Positions 7,080 through 16,352 of a stretch of DNA of 64,000 nucleotides are shown here, in pieces (positions within the stretch are counted from its first letter, which is position 1; the number at the start of each line of letters is the position of its first letter). The DNA is taken from positions 62,001-126,000 of the forward strand of contig JAVBVS010000015.1 in NCBI GenBank assembly GCA_036677805.1, given 5' to 3'. The notes under the pieces were generated by a model. That model saw only the letters and a list, made by a program, of their open reading frames with translations. It was not told the DNA's origin and searched no databases. This DNA comes from SIG78 sp036677805. GTDB lineage: Bacteria; Verrucomicrobiota; Lentisphaeria; Victivallales; Victivallaceae. Position numbers and translations under genes: made by a program.

Positions 7080-8495
7080 ATGTACAATGTCCAATCTCCC
7101 CATGCCGCCGATTTCATCGACGACGCCGAAATCACCGCCACGCTGGAATACGCCCGCGCCAACCGGCACAACGCCGCTCTGGTCGATTCCATTCTCGCCA
7201 AGGCGGCCCAGTGCCAAGGCCTGACCCACCGCGAAGCCGCGGTGCTGCTCGAGTGCGACCTTCCCGGCAAAACCGAAGCGATGTTCGCCCTGGCCCGGTC
7301 GATCAAGGAAAAGTTCTACGGCAACCGGATCGTGATGTTCGCGCCGCTCTACCTCTCCAACTACTGCGTCAACGGCTGCGTTTACTGCCCCTATCATATG
7401 AGCAACAAGCACATCGCACGCAAAAAGCTGACCTTGGCCGAAGTCGAGCGCGAAACCGTCGCGCTTCAGGACATGGGCCACAAGCGCCTCGCGTTGGAAA
7501 CCGGCGAACATCCGACCATGAATCCGATCGAATATGTGCTTGACTGCATCAAGACCATCTATTCGATCAAGCACAAGAACGGGGCCATCCGCCGGGTCAA
7601 CGTCAACATCGCCGGAACCACGGTCGAGAATTACGCCAGACTCAAGGCCGCCGGCATCGGTACCTATATTCTGTTTCAGGAAACCTATAACCGGAAAGCC
7701 TATGAAGAGCTTCACCCGACCGGTCCCAAGCACGATTATGCCTGGCACACCGAGGCGATGGACCGCGCTATGGAAGGCGGCATCGACGATGTCGGACTGG
7801 GCGTGCTCTTCGGGCTCAACCTCTACCGTTACGACTTCGTCGGCCTGCTGATGCACGCCGAGCACCTCGAGGCTTACAAGGGGGTCGGCCCCCATACCAT
7901 CAGCGTCCCGCGCATCCGGCCCGCCGACGATATCGACCCGGCTCATTTTTCCAATGCCATTTCCGACGACATCTTCGAGAAAATCGTGGCGTTGCTGCGG
8001 ATCGCGGTGCCATATACCGGATTGATCATTTCGACCCGGGAGTCGAAGGCGGCCCGCGAACGGGTGCTGAAGCTCGGCGTTTCGCAAATTTCCGGAGCAT
8101 CGCGCACCAGCGTGGGCGGTTACGCCGACGGCGGCGAGAAAGAGGATTCGACCCAGTTCGAAGTCAACGACAACCGGACGCTGGACGAGGTCGTCCGCTG
8201 GCTGCTGGAGCAGGGTTTCGTGCCGAGCTTCTGTACCGCCTGTTACCGCGAAGGGCGGACCGGAGACCGCTTCATGCAACTGCTCAAGGCCGGACAGATC
8301 GCCAACTGCTGCGGCCCCAACGCGCTGATGACGCTCAAGGAGTATCTGATGGATTACGCCTCCGACGAAACCCACCGGCTCGGCGACGCGGTGATCGCGC
8401 GGGAACTCGAAAAGATTCCCAATCCCAAGGTCCGCGAAATCGCCCGCGAAAACCTTAAGAAGATCGCCGCCGGGCAGCGCGATTTCCGTTTTTGA
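7080..8495 (+). CDS. hydG: [FeFe]-hydrogenase H-cluster radical SAM maturase HydG
   Basis: A 471-residue radical SAM tyrosine lyase that splits L-tyrosine to p-cresol and supplies the CO and cyanide ligands of the hydrogenase H-cluster. The SAM-cluster motif CX3CX2C is Cys96, Cys100, Cys103 (CVNGCVYC). The HydG-specific C-terminal auxiliary-cluster motif CX2CX22C is present as Cys385, Cys388, Cys411. LALETGEHP and GGIDDVGLGVLFGL match the family core. HydE, HydF and a hydrogenase are not in the window, so they must be elsewhere. Expression depends on the promoter at 6593 and the leader terminator upstream of the TM1266-type gene. Confidence 0.95.
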   Translation: MYNVQSPHAADFIDDAEITATLEYARANRHNAALVDSILAKAAQCQGLTHREAAVLLECDLPGKTEAMFALARSIKEKFYGNRIVMFAPLYLSNYCVNGCVYCPYHMSNKHIARKKLTLAEVERETVALQDMGHKRLALETGEHPTMNPIEYVLDCIKTIYSIKHKNGAIRRVNVNIAGTTVENYARLKAAGIGTYILFQETYNRKAYEELHPTGPKHDYAWHTEAMDRAMEGGIDDVGLGVLFGLNLYRYDFVGLLMHAEHLEAYKGVGPHTISVPRIRPADDIDPAHFSNAISDDIFEKIVALLRIAVPYTGLIISTRESKAARERVLKLGVSQISGASRTSVGGYADGGEKEDSTQFEVNDNRTLDEVVRWLLEQGFVPSFCTACYREGRTGDRFMQLLKAGQIANCCGPNALMTLKEYLMDYASDETHRLGDAVIARELEKIPNPKVREIARENLKKIAAGQRDFRF

Positions 8496-8509
8496 CCGCT
8501 CCAGATCGG

Positions 8510-8555
8510 AAAAACATGGCGGCAAGAGGCCGGAATTCCGGTCCTTTGCCGCCAT
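8510..8555 (-). terminator. Intrinsic terminator of the LacI/hydrolase/prepilin operon
   Basis: Outer stem ATGGCGGCAA/TTGCCGCCAT (8516-8525, 8546-8555), 10 perfect pairs, with an inner palindrome CCGGAATTCCGG. On the minus strand T5 (8514-8510) follows. It lies between convergent hydG and the prepilin-like gene, so it may also slow hydG transcripts. Confidence 0.75.
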
Positions 8556-8561
8556 TCTGCC

Positions 8562-9227
8562 TCAGTAACGGATATCGTCGAGCATGGTTCGGAAAATATC
8601 CCCCCATCCCCCGGCAATGGTCTGGGGGCGGGTTGTCACGCTCCGAACATGGCCGCCAAGATGGAGCGCATTCAAATTGGTCGGATGATTGGTCTTCAGA
8701 GTCGACAATGCAATCCAGGCATCGCTGAAGTCGTACCAATAGGCCGCGCCGGGCTCGTCCCGGCCCATGATCAGCCGCGCCGCCGCATTGTTGTAACCCG
8801 GTACCGCTTGGGTGTCGAAGCCGATCCCATAGTAGGATATCTTTTTATTCGGTCCGTCGAAATTCACGGTATCGCTGGGACAATGAAACAGCCGCTCAAT
8901 GGTTTCCGGTTCGGTGCGCACATCGGTCGACGTTTGACTGAACGAACCGGATTCAAACAGCAGTTTTCCTGGTCGGTCATAGGAGGTAATGTCGACAAAC
9001 ATGAAATTCGCATAGCCATTCTTGCCGTTGACCGACGCAATGTAATCCTTGTAACTGGAGGCGTACATGTGCTCCGCCAGACCGATGGTTTTCAATTTGT
9101 TCACGCAGCTGGCGCTCCGGGCGCGTTCCCGCGCCGCCGACAACGCCGGGAGCAGCATGGCCGCCAGAATCGCAATGATTGCAATTACCACCAAGAGCTC
9201 TATCAAAGTAAACTTTTTCATCTTCAT
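8562..9227 (-). CDS. Prepilin-like secreted protein (H-X9-DG type), locus A
   Basis: A 221-residue protein with a type IV prepilin leader: MKMKK followed by FTLIELLVVIAIIAILAAML, including Glu at mature position 5. The residue before the cleavage site is Lys, not the Gly normally needed by prepilin peptidase. After the membrane helix comes the usual AARERARSASCVNKLK stretch. The C-terminal H-X9-DG motif is degenerate: HPTNLNALHLGG, with Gly in place of Asp. It is the last gene of an operon, 17 bp after a large secreted hydrolase-like gene. Such proteins are abundant in Lentisphaerota and Planctomycetota; whether they form pili, pseudopili or a surface scaffold is unknown. Confidence 0.9.
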   Translation of the reverse strand: MKMKKFTLIELLVVIAIIAILAAMLLPALSAARERARSASCVNKLKTIGLAEHMYASSYKDYIASVNGKNGYANFMFVDITSYDRPGKLLFESGSFSQTSTDVRTEPETIERLFHCPSDTVNFDGPNKKISYYGIGFDTQAVPGYNNAAARLIMGRDEPGAAYWYDFSDAWIALSTLKTNHPTNLNALHLGGHVRSVTTRPQTIAGGWGDIFRTMLDDIRY

Positions 9228-9244
9228 TTCCTTTTCCTTTCCGA

Positions 9245-11830
9245 TTATTGTTCCGATGCGATCAAAATCGCCACTTCATTCCAGTCATTGAGCTTCACCT
9301 CGACCTCCCATGCCCCGGGTTTGCCGGTCACGGCAAAATCAGTCGCCGGGCAGGAAAGTCCGCGACGGTCGAAGCGCTTCAGGACGGGCTTGGCTTTCCC
9401 CGCGACCGGGAAACGACCGGAAACCGCCGTCACCACCCGTTCGCGGCCGATCACAAAGCCCTCGCCCAATGCCACCGGAGTTATCGGAAACATCAGGTTG
9501 CCGATTTCAAAACCGCCGGCCTCCGCACCGTCGGTCTTGATGTCGGTGGTGTAGTAGTAATAGACCAACCCATTGCGCAATGCCGTAATGATGCCCTTGG
9601 TCAAGATTTCCGGACGGCGGTCGGGCTTGACATCGGCAGCCTGATAGCGGCGCGGTCGAACGCCCAAAGCAATCGGGGTTCCCAAATGCGACACTGTCTG
9701 CCACGGACACTCCGGCGGTTTGACCTCCATGAAATTCAACGGATTCACGCTGTCATTTTCCATTTCCTGAAACGCGAGCATACCGGCATTTTGTTCTTCA
9801 CGCGAAGTCGGCTGGCCATTGGCCAGAATCACGCCGCCGGCCTTAACCACCTTGCGGATGACGGCCGCCCGTGCCGGGGCGCCGGTGATGGCATAATTGT
9901 AGAATTTCTGCGCAATCCGGCCATCGGGGGCAAGTTCGACGCTGTAGCCGTCCCAGCGGTCGCGGCTTGTTCCTCCAACGGTATAGGGCTGGAACTGGTC
10001 AATGTAGATGCCGTCGAATCCAACTTCCTTCATCAGGAAATCAATCTGGTCGTTCAATGTTTTATAACGGTAGTTGCCGATTTCCGGCTGGACCATCAGA
10101 TTGATCCACGGCGCCGCCGGATAATAATTGTCGATCATGATATTGCCGGATGCGTCGCGGATCACCGAATCGCGATAAGGCGTCACGGCATCCATGAGCT
10201 TGCTGAGTTCAGGCGAAAGAAGTTTGCCATATTGAATCCCCGAGGCAGTACGGCTCGCGGCGCGCGGCAGAAGCCGGTCGCCCCACGGCTGCGAACGGCA
10301 ATCGAAGGGAACCAGATTGGTTTCCACCATGCCCAGCATTCTGGCGCCGGGATAACGTTTGCGAGCCTCCGCCAGCCGCGGAGCCTGAAGTGCGCGGTAA
10401 GTGGCTTTGTCCATGGCGGCGCACTCCATATAATCATACCAGGGAGGAACTCCCAACAATTGCGCGTGCAGTCCCGGCTCAGGATTGCTGAACCAGCTGA
10501 AAGGACCGGGAATCGTGCGATTCACGCCCCAGTCGGAACGTACCCGGTTGATGAAAGCATAGTAATCGGGCCGGTCGACCGGATAAAGATGCCATTCGCG
10601 CGACAATGTCTTTCCGGGAGCGATTCCGACGCCGTCGGTGCCGAAATGAAGCACGTTGGAAGATGCCCGCAATACCGACTGAGCCCGGGAAACCGTATCG
10701 ACCGCCACAATCCCGGCACCGCCGCGGTCGCCACCAAGAAACAGGGTGGGATTGGCGGAGCCGAAGAACGTCACGCTGCGTGCGCCGCTCTGCCCGGCCA
10801 GCCGGTAATTTCCCCGCAGCGGCGCGGCCCGGCCGATTTCACAGGCGATCTTCAGGCCGATCACCGCATCGGAGGTATTGGTAATCCGATCCTCGATCTG
10901 GAAATAGTCCGATTGCGTACGAATCGTGCGCTGCAACGCATACTCCCGGTCGCGCGCCGTCACCTCCACCGTATCCGGCGCAACCTGCCGCACCTCCGGC
11001 TGCCAGCGGCTGTCGGCGGATGCCGCGCCAATGTCCAGGCGGTTGAACTTCATTACCGGAGCAGCCGGATAACTGAAGGCGCTTTCCAGAAAGAATTCGT
11101 CGCCGGGCTGCCGCAATGCCATGCCGCCACCGCCGGTAATTTCGAGTGTTGCATCTCCGAGTTTGAGGCTGCCTTGGCGTTCTCCGGCAATGAAGTCCCG
11201 AAGATTCCTGCCGCCGAGTTTTTCGACCTCCGCCGGCGACATGGTCAGAAACTCAATATTGTCGACCAGCAGATCGATCGACTTGCCATTGAGATGCGAA
11301 GTCAGCAGATGAGTGGCGAAGGTCAGTTGGTTGGGCTTTCCGCCTTCGATCCGGTCGTCGGCGCCGACTTCGGCGCGATGCGCCAGATCACTGACATCCA
11401 GATAGTAGTCGTATCCTTCAGGCCGCGGTTCCAGCACCCGCGGATCAATTTCGGGATTGCCGGCAGGGCCGAAAAATACCAGCAGCGTGTCGGTGTTATC
11501 GAGGCGGCCCCACCACGACTTCTCGCGCGCCTGAGGCAGCGAACTTTTCATCACTTCGCCGCGGCGCAGCAGTCGATTGCCGCCGGAAGCGGTCGTCGGT
11601 CCGAGCGGCGCGCCGTTCAATCCGATGCTCAACATATGGTTCCAGCCGCCATGGCGCGGCATGACCAGTCGGGCGTTGAACTTGAGCACAACCGCGTCTC
11701 CGGGCTTTGTCCGCACCGTCGGAAGCTCCACGGTGCGGCTTTGCACCGTATCGGCGGTTGGAATCGTCACCGGCGCGGCGGCGGCGATGCCCGCCGCCAG
11801 CAATCCGGCAATCCACATGGTTTTCTTCAT
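9245..11830 (-). CDS. Large secreted glycoside-hydrolase-like protein, locus A
   Basis: An 861-residue protein with a clear signal peptide (about 19 residues, ending AAAA before PVTIP). Residues about 20-440 look like beta-sandwich domains; about 445-760 resembles a TIM barrel, with VGFDGIYIDQFQPY (acidic residue at the end of a strand) and GVILANGQPT. The last 90 residues are a small beta domain. I cannot assign a CAZy family; it resembles uncharacterised barrel proteins annotated as glycoside-hydrolase-like. It lies 4 bp after a LacI-type regulator and before a prepilin-like gene, so it is probably induced by a sugar and works outside the cytoplasm. Catalytic activity is inferred, not shown. 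Confidence 0.72.
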   Translation of the reverse strand: MKKTMWIAGLLAAGIAAAAPVTIPTADTVQSRTVELPTVRTKPGDAVVLKFNARLVMPRHGGWNHMLSIGLNGAPLGPTTASGGNRLLRRGEVMKSSLPQAREKSWWGRLDNTDTLLVFFGPAGNPEIDPRVLEPRPEGYDYYLDVSDLAHRAEVGADDRIEGGKPNQLTFATHLLTSHLNGKSIDLLVDNIEFLTMSPAEVEKLGGRNLRDFIAGERQGSLKLGDATLEITGGGGMALRQPGDEFFLESAFSYPAAPVMKFNRLDIGAASADSRWQPEVRQVAPDTVEVTARDREYALQRTIRTQSDYFQIEDRITNTSDAVIGLKIACEIGRAAPLRGNYRLAGQSGARSVTFFGSANPTLFLGGDRGGAGIVAVDTVSRAQSVLRASSNVLHFGTDGVGIAPGKTLSREWHLYPVDRPDYYAFINRVRSDWGVNRTIPGPFSWFSNPEPGLHAQLLGVPPWYDYMECAAMDKATYRALQAPRLAEARKRYPGARMLGMVETNLVPFDCRSQPWGDRLLPRAASRTASGIQYGKLLSPELSKLMDAVTPYRDSVIRDASGNIMIDNYYPAAPWINLMVQPEIGNYRYKTLNDQIDFLMKEVGFDGIYIDQFQPYTVGGTSRDRWDGYSVELAPDGRIAQKFYNYAITGAPARAAVIRKVVKAGGVILANGQPTSREEQNAGMLAFQEMENDSVNPLNFMEVKPPECPWQTVSHLGTPIALGVRPRRYQAADVKPDRRPEILTKGIITALRNGLVYYYYTTDIKTDGAEAGGFEIGNLMFPITPVALGEGFVIGRERVVTAVSGRFPVAGKAKPVLKRFDRRGLSCPATDFAVTGKPGAWEVEVKLNDWNEVAILIASEQ

Positions 11831-11834
11831 CTCT

Positions 11835-12923
11835 TCACCTTTCCTGCATAAGTTGCTTCTTCAACCCGTCCGGCAACACCGCCGACGCGCCCCAGGTCAC
11901 ATCCGGCAGGCTTGCGCGCTCGGATGGCGGATCGTTGCCGGCAATCAACGACTCCAGCACAACCCTGGTGTTGGCCAGGATCGGCACCCCCCAGGTGGTC
12001 AACGGAATGGCAAGATAACGGGTAAATTCGAGATTGTCGAAGCCGATCACCTGGACTTCCTCCGGGATTCTGATCCCGCGGGCGGTCAATCCGGCGCAGA
12101 AACCGGCAGCAAGGCGATCATCCCCCCAGAACACGGTCCGGACCGGATGATATTTCCGAACTTCCAGAAAATAATCCACCGCCAGGACGCCGGAGTCGAA
12201 CAGTTCCGTCGGACAGATTTCATCGTAAGGGATGAACTGCCACGGAGCGACGCCCGATCCCGCTGTTTCCAGCGCATAGCTTCCGCGCCAGTGTGAAATC
12301 AGAAACGTGCCGCCATACGCCGCCTGAAATGCCTTGATGAGCCGGCATTGAAAGCCGAACCGGTCAACCCCCAGCCGATGAACCTGTTCCAGCCGCTCCG
12401 CGGCGGGAGCCGGAAAATCATAATCGACGGCATGGATGTTGAGCCGGGAGAAGTTGGCGCGGAACAGTTCGGCATCGACAAAACGCGGCAAGCCGCTGCA
12501 CAGGTCCTCAGCTCCACGCTGTTCCGTGAAAGTGTCGAGCACGATCACATCGCGGCAATTGGCGCGCATCAAAGCCTCCAAGCCGGAAGCAATGTCCCGC
12601 GCGCCCACCACCTGGGTTTCAAATTCGTGATCGTGAAGCATTTCTTCGGCCAGACTCATCGCCGGAAAGCTTTTTTCTCCAGCGCGAATCTTGAGATTGA
12701 AGAGGATGCCGACCGGCGGCCGGGCCCCCGTGCGCAGTTTCCGGGCCGCATAATTGGGGATATAGCCGATCTGATCGGCATAAGCGCGGATTTCGGCGGC
12801 ACGGGTTTCGCTCACACGGTGTTTGCCGTCACAATATTTGCCCGACAAGCAAAGCGACACCAGCGCCCGCGACACCCCCATGGCATCGGCGATATCCTGC
12901 AATGTGATCGTATTCTTTTTCAT
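11835..12923 (-). CDS. LacI-family transcriptional regulator, locus A
   Basis: A 362-residue repressor. The N-terminus ITLQDIADAMGVSRALVSLCLSGK is a LacI-type helix-turn-helix with hinge helix region NYAARKLRTG near residue 60, followed by a periplasmic-binding-protein-like effector domain (GILFNLKIRAG to VIGFDNLEFTRY). It binds DNA and responds to a small ligand, probably a sugar. It is the first gene of the operon with the secreted hydrolase-like protein 4 bp downstream, so it likely controls its own operon. A consensus promoter with a LacI-like central CG palindrome lies directly upstream. Confidence 0.93.
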   Translation of the reverse strand: MKKNTITLQDIADAMGVSRALVSLCLSGKYCDGKHRVSETRAAEIRAYADQIGYIPNYAARKLRTGARPPVGILFNLKIRAGEKSFPAMSLAEEMLHDHEFETQVVGARDIASGLEALMRANCRDVIVLDTFTEQRGAEDLCSGLPRFVDAELFRANFSRLNIHAVDYDFPAPAAERLEQVHRLGVDRFGFQCRLIKAFQAAYGGTFLISHWRGSYALETAGSGVAPWQFIPYDEICPTELFDSGVLAVDYFLEVRKYHPVRTVFWGDDRLAAGFCAGLTARGIRIPEEVQVIGFDNLEFTRYLAIPLTTWGVPILANTRVVLESLIAGNDPPSERASLPDVTWGASAVLPDGLKKQLMQER

Positions 12924-12950
12924 TCATGGTCCCGTGATTTTTGCTGCGTC

Positions 12951-12998
12951 AATCGATTTAACATTTAAAATTATACCATATCGGAACGCATTTGTCAA
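12951..12998 (-). promoter_or_regulatory. Consensus promoter and candidate LacI operator of locus A
   Basis: On the minus strand TTGACA (12998-12993), 17 bp, TATAAT (12975-12970), a perfect match to the vegetative consensus. Just downstream, at about the start point, lies AATCGATT (12951-12958), a palindrome with a central CG as in LacI-family operators; the flanks GTC/AAC extend it imperfectly. Confidence 0.8.
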
Positions 12999-13155
12999 GG
13001 GAACTGACAGAAAAACAGTCAAAATAATTTTTTGCGGAAAACGGGAAAGTCGAAGCTGGATGAAAAAGAATGTTCCGAACCGCACCCCCTGACCGCATTG
13101 CCGTCGATCAACAACGATTCCGGCCAACCGCAAACGACAATTTTCGGGGCGGAAT

Positions 13156-13199
13156 AAAAAAATCCCATGCTCCGTAAATTTTTGAATCGGAGCACGGGA
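13156..13199 (-). terminator. Intrinsic terminator of the five-gene aminotransferase operon
   Basis: Arms 13188-13199 and 13163-13174 (CGGAGCACGGGA/TCCCATGCTCCG on plus) form a 12-bp stem with one mismatch and a 13-nt loop; on the minus strand T7 (13162-13156) follows directly. It lies about 20 bp after the phosphoesterase stop. Confidence 0.88.
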
Positions 13200-13218
13200 G
13201 ACCGCATTGAACACCGGA

Positions 13219-14349
13219 TCAAGGCTGTTTCGGCGCAATCGTAAAGCTGTCGCTTACGGTGCCTTTGTAGTCATCGAGACCGCCGGAAAGGGTGACGCGG
13301 TCAACTTTGAGCGTGCCGCCGTCCACGGTGATGTCGAGGATGTGATAGCCGGTCATCGCCGCCTGGCGGTATTGCCAGCTGGTTTCGCCGGAACGGGTGC
13401 CGACGGCGCCCAGCGGACCGCCGCCGCCGCCAGTCACGATATAGTGAATGCCGTCGCCGGCCGGATACGAACTCCGGCGCGGCGCATCGTCGGTCGCCGG
13501 ACGGGTGGCGGAGCCGTCCGCCGGCACCCAGAAATGTTCGTAATTATGAACATGGCCGGCGAAAACCATCGTCACGCCGTATTTCTTGAACAGCGGCTCA
13601 TAGGCCTGCCGTACCGGCATCATGCACTCGCCCTTGCCGGGGTTGGCGGGGTCCGGCGGATTGTCGCACATCGCGGCGGAATAGATCGGATGGTGGAGAA
13701 TCACGAAAATATGCTCGACGCCGGGCAGCGCATGCGCCCGTTTCAATTCATTCTCCAGCCATTCGTACGGCGTGTTGCTCCACCACCGGGTGCCGACTTC
13801 CATGGAAATGAAACAGCAGTTGCGGTAGCGGAACGCATAATTGGTTCGGTAATTCACCCCGGAAGGCACATTTTTGCGATATTGCGCGACATCGGAATCC
13901 TTGAAGCTCGCGGCCGTCGGCGTGGTGTATTCCCGGAAAATCTGGAAATCGCGCGCATAGGCTTCCGGTCCGTAAACCTTGGGATTGACCTCGGTCAACT
14001 GCCGCGCCAGATAGTCGCGGTAGGCCAGAACGCCCAAAGCGTCATGATTGCCCAAAGTCGGGAAAAATGGAATTTTACTCAGAAACGGCTCATTATATTC
14101 GGCGAATTTCCCATAGGCCCCCGGCTTCTCGGCCCGATCCATCAGGTCGCCCACCGCCACCACGAATGCCGGCTGTCGGTCGCGGATCACCCGCGGCAGC
14201 GCATAGCGCTCCTGAACTCCGCTGGTGACGCTGTTCTGCGCCTGCTGGTTGTCGCCGAAAACCACGAAGTGGAACGGTTCGGCCGCGAAAACGCCGCTCA
14301 GGGTCAGGCTCAGACACAGCATCGCAAGCAATCGAAATTTCTTCATCAT
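13219..14349 (-). CDS. Secreted metallophosphoesterase (calcineurin-like)
   Basis: A 376-residue protein with a signal peptide of about 22 residues (ending SGVFA-AEP). The binuclear metal-site motifs of the calcineurin/purple acid phosphatase superfamily appear in order: GDNQQ, VAVGDLMDRA, TLGNHDALG, ILHHPIYSA and FAGHVHNYEHF. The C-terminal strand region holds YIVTGGGGGPLG. It hydrolyses phosphate esters outside the cytoplasm; the substrate is unknown. It is the last gene of an operon and is followed by a strong terminator. A phosphoesterase after a mutarotase and aminotransferase suggests processing of phosphorylated sugar derivatives, which is inference. Confidence 0.9.
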   Translation of the reverse strand: MMKKFRLLAMLCLSLTLSGVFAAEPFHFVVFGDNQQAQNSVTSGVQERYALPRVIRDRQPAFVVAVGDLMDRAEKPGAYGKFAEYNEPFLSKIPFFPTLGNHDALGVLAYRDYLARQLTEVNPKVYGPEAYARDFQIFREYTTPTAASFKDSDVAQYRKNVPSGVNYRTNYAFRYRNCCFISMEVGTRWWSNTPYEWLENELKRAHALPGVEHIFVILHHPIYSAAMCDNPPDPANPGKGECMMPVRQAYEPLFKKYGVTMVFAGHVHNYEHFWVPADGSATRPATDDAPRRSSYPAGDGIHYIVTGGGGGPLGAVGTRSGETSWQYRQAAMTGYHILDITVDGGTLKVDRVTLSGGLDDYKGTVSDSFTIAPKQP

Positions 14350-14393
14350 CCATCCTCGAATTTATTTTTTCTGATCGGGAAGGCTCGAAAAAA

Positions 14394-15500
14394 TCAGCGC
14401 ACACAGCCACGCAGATCGACCGGCCAGCAGTCCACCACCGCATCGTCAGCCGCCACAAAAATATTGTCATACAAATTGACCGTCGGGTCACAGTGCGGCA
14501 AACACAACTCGAAACGTGTTCCCAGCGCCGGTCTGACTCCGGGGAAATAGAGCCGCCCGTGCTCGTCGCCGAACCACTGGTAACGATAGTCCGTCCGCAT
14601 CCGTCCGTTCTGCATGACCAGCGGCGGCGCCGCCGGAGTGAAATAGAGCGCCTTCAGCCCGGCGTCCACGGTCACGAAATCCGGTTGATTGCAGCTTACC
14701 ACCTCGGTCAGCACCTTGAGCGCCGGATGATAAAGTTCTCCCAGCGTTCCGGTTTCGCCGCCGATGGCGGCATATTCGGCATCCATCACGCAATACGATC
14801 CCACCTGAAGGTCGGTCAGTTCCGGCAAGGCGAAATCGATCTCCGACGTACCGGTCCCCGCCCCGGTGAAAATCGACAGGGGCAATCCGTCCCGGCGCAA
14901 TTCCCGCAGCAGCTTCGCGGCGCGGCCCAGCACACTGCGCGACTTTTTCGCGCGTTCGGTAAAATCGGCCAGATGCTGGAGGTTGCCGGCATAACACTGG
15001 ATGCCCCGGAGCTCAAGTCCCGGCAGCGCGGCCAATTGCCGCGCGAGACTGCCGGCATCGGCAAAATTCACTCCCGTCCGGCCCATGTCGGGGTTGACAT
15101 CCATCACCACCGGCAGCCGGATACCGGCATGCCGCGCCAGCCGGTCGAACGCCAGCGCGTGGTCGAAATTGTCAACCGCCGTCAGCAATTTCGGATGACC
15201 CGAAACAGCATCGACCAGACGCGCCATTTTTTCCGCAGCAACCACTGGCGAGGTAATCAGGATCTCATCAATTCCCGCATTGATGAGCACTTCGGCCTCG
15301 GACAGTTTGGCCACGCAGCCGCCGACGCAAGGTCCGACTTCCAGCTGCCGCCGGGCCAGATGCGAACACTTGTGGGTTTTGAAATGGGGACGCAACTGCT
15401 TTCCCGCGGCCATCGCGCGGTCGCGCATCCGGTGGAGATTGGCGTCCAGCGCCGCCAGATCGAGCACCAGCGCCGGAGTTTCGAGTTCCGAAGTTTTCAT
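14394..15500 (-). CDS. D-threonine aldolase-like fold III PLP enzyme
   Basis: A 368-residue enzyme of the alanine-racemase-fold family that includes D-threonine aldolase and D-threo-3-hydroxyaspartate dehydratase. ETPALVLDLAALDAN at the start and Lys41 in LRPHFKTHK (the PLP Schiff-base lysine) are family hallmarks, as is the C-terminal metal-site motif HCDPTVNLYD (His336, Asp338). It would cleave or dehydrate D-beta-hydroxy amino acids. The ATG at 15500 overlaps the stop of the mutarotase gene as ATGA, so translation is probably coupled; a longer reading into that gene is rejected. The precise substrate is not deducible. Confidence 0.88.
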   Translation of the reverse strand: MKTSELETPALVLDLAALDANLHRMRDRAMAAGKQLRPHFKTHKCSHLARRQLEVGPCVGGCVAKLSEAEVLINAGIDEILITSPVVAAEKMARLVDAVSGHPKLLTAVDNFDHALAFDRLARHAGIRLPVVMDVNPDMGRTGVNFADAGSLARQLAALPGLELRGIQCYAGNLQHLADFTERAKKSRSVLGRAAKLLRELRRDGLPLSIFTGAGTGTSEIDFALPELTDLQVGSYCVMDAEYAAIGGETGTLGELYHPALKVLTEVVSCNQPDFVTVDAGLKALYFTPAAPPLVMQNGRMRTDYRYQWFGDEHGRLYFPGVRPALGTRFELCLPHCDPTVNLYDNIFVAADDAVVDCWPVDLRGCVR

Positions 15501-16321
15501 AACACCCGAATCTGTTGTTCCAGCAAGTGGGGTTGACCGGGCGCAAGGATGGTTCCGGTCATATTGCCGGCCTCCACGCACAGCATGGTGTGATACTCTT
15601 CGTCGCCGAAGTCGGCCATGCGCGCCGCCTTGTCCTGCCACGGATTCCACACCACCGTCTCCGCCGAGCCGTGTTTGGAAACGATGATCCGGCGCTTCAG
15701 CACCGGGTCGTCGATCGCCACCTTGGCGATGGAGGCGTAAATGCGGTCGGTTTCCCCGGCAAAGGTCAGCGCGCCGGATTCTCCCGGCATGGAGCGGAAC
15801 GCATCGCCCACGGTATCGATCCAGGACGTGTGCTCCAAGCCGTAAACCGTGATCCGCGCAATATCGCCGACCGCGAAATAGGTATGCAGCGCCTCGCTCA
15901 GCACGAAATCGCGATCACCGCGATTGATGCTCCACAGCCGCATCGTCAGCACCGCGCCGAAACTGACTTCAAAGCGCGCCGCCAATCGCTGCGGACGGTC
16001 GATTTCAAGTGTGAAGGACAGGGTGTCGCCGCCATCGGCAGCCGTCGCCGCGCCCGCAAACGTCCAATATTGCCGCCGCGCAATGCCATGCATGGGCTCC
16101 GCCGCGTCGCCGAACCACGGCCAGCAGACCGGAACGCCGCCGCGAATCGGCTGTCCCGCTTCAAAACGACTCGAGCGGGAAACCATCAACACCTCGCGCC
16201 CACCCTCCGGAATATAGCTCAAAACATGAGCCCCATAGGGTGAAACCAGCCCTTCGCAGTGCCGGTTTTTCACCCGCAGAACCCGTAGTTTTGAATCCGG
16301 AATGAGTTCTTCGCAATACAT
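15497..16321 (-). CDS. Aldose-1-epimerase-like D-hexose-6-phosphate mutarotase
   Basis: A 274-residue protein of the YeaD type of galactose-mutarotase fold proteins, which interconvert alpha and beta anomers of hexose phosphates. It shows PIRGGVPVCWPWFG (phosphate/substrate loop), PMHGIARRQYW and LSEALHTYFAVGD with the conserved histidines, and WNPWQDKAARMADF and YHTMLCVEAGN near the end. It sits mid-operon, 31 bp after the aminotransferase and overlapping the next gene by 4 bp. A phosphosugar mutarotase here supports the idea that the operon handles a phosphorylated sugar or amino sugar. Confidence 0.9.
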   Translation of the reverse strand: MYCEELIPDSKLRVLRVKNRHCEGLVSPYGAHVLSYIPEGGREVLMVSRSSRFEAGQPIRGGVPVCWPWFGDAAEPMHGIARRQYWTFAGAATAADGGDTLSFTLEIDRPQRLAARFEVSFGAVLTMRLWSINRGDRDFVLSEALHTYFAVGDIARITVYGLEHTSWIDTVGDAFRSMPGESGALTFAGETDRIYASIAKVAIDDPVLKRRIIVSKHGSAETVVWNPWQDKAARMADFGDEEYHTMLCVEAGNMTGTILAPGQPHLLEQQIRVL

Positions 16322-16352
16322 GAGAAGGTCTTCCCGCTCCTGACACGCCCGC

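Noticed and set aside
9248..11851. Very long open frame on the plus strand opposite the secreted hydrolase-like gene
   Set aside because: It is antisense to a well-supported gene with a signal peptide, has no ribosome site and an amino-acid mix typical of GC-rich antisense frames (rich in His, Arg, Gln).
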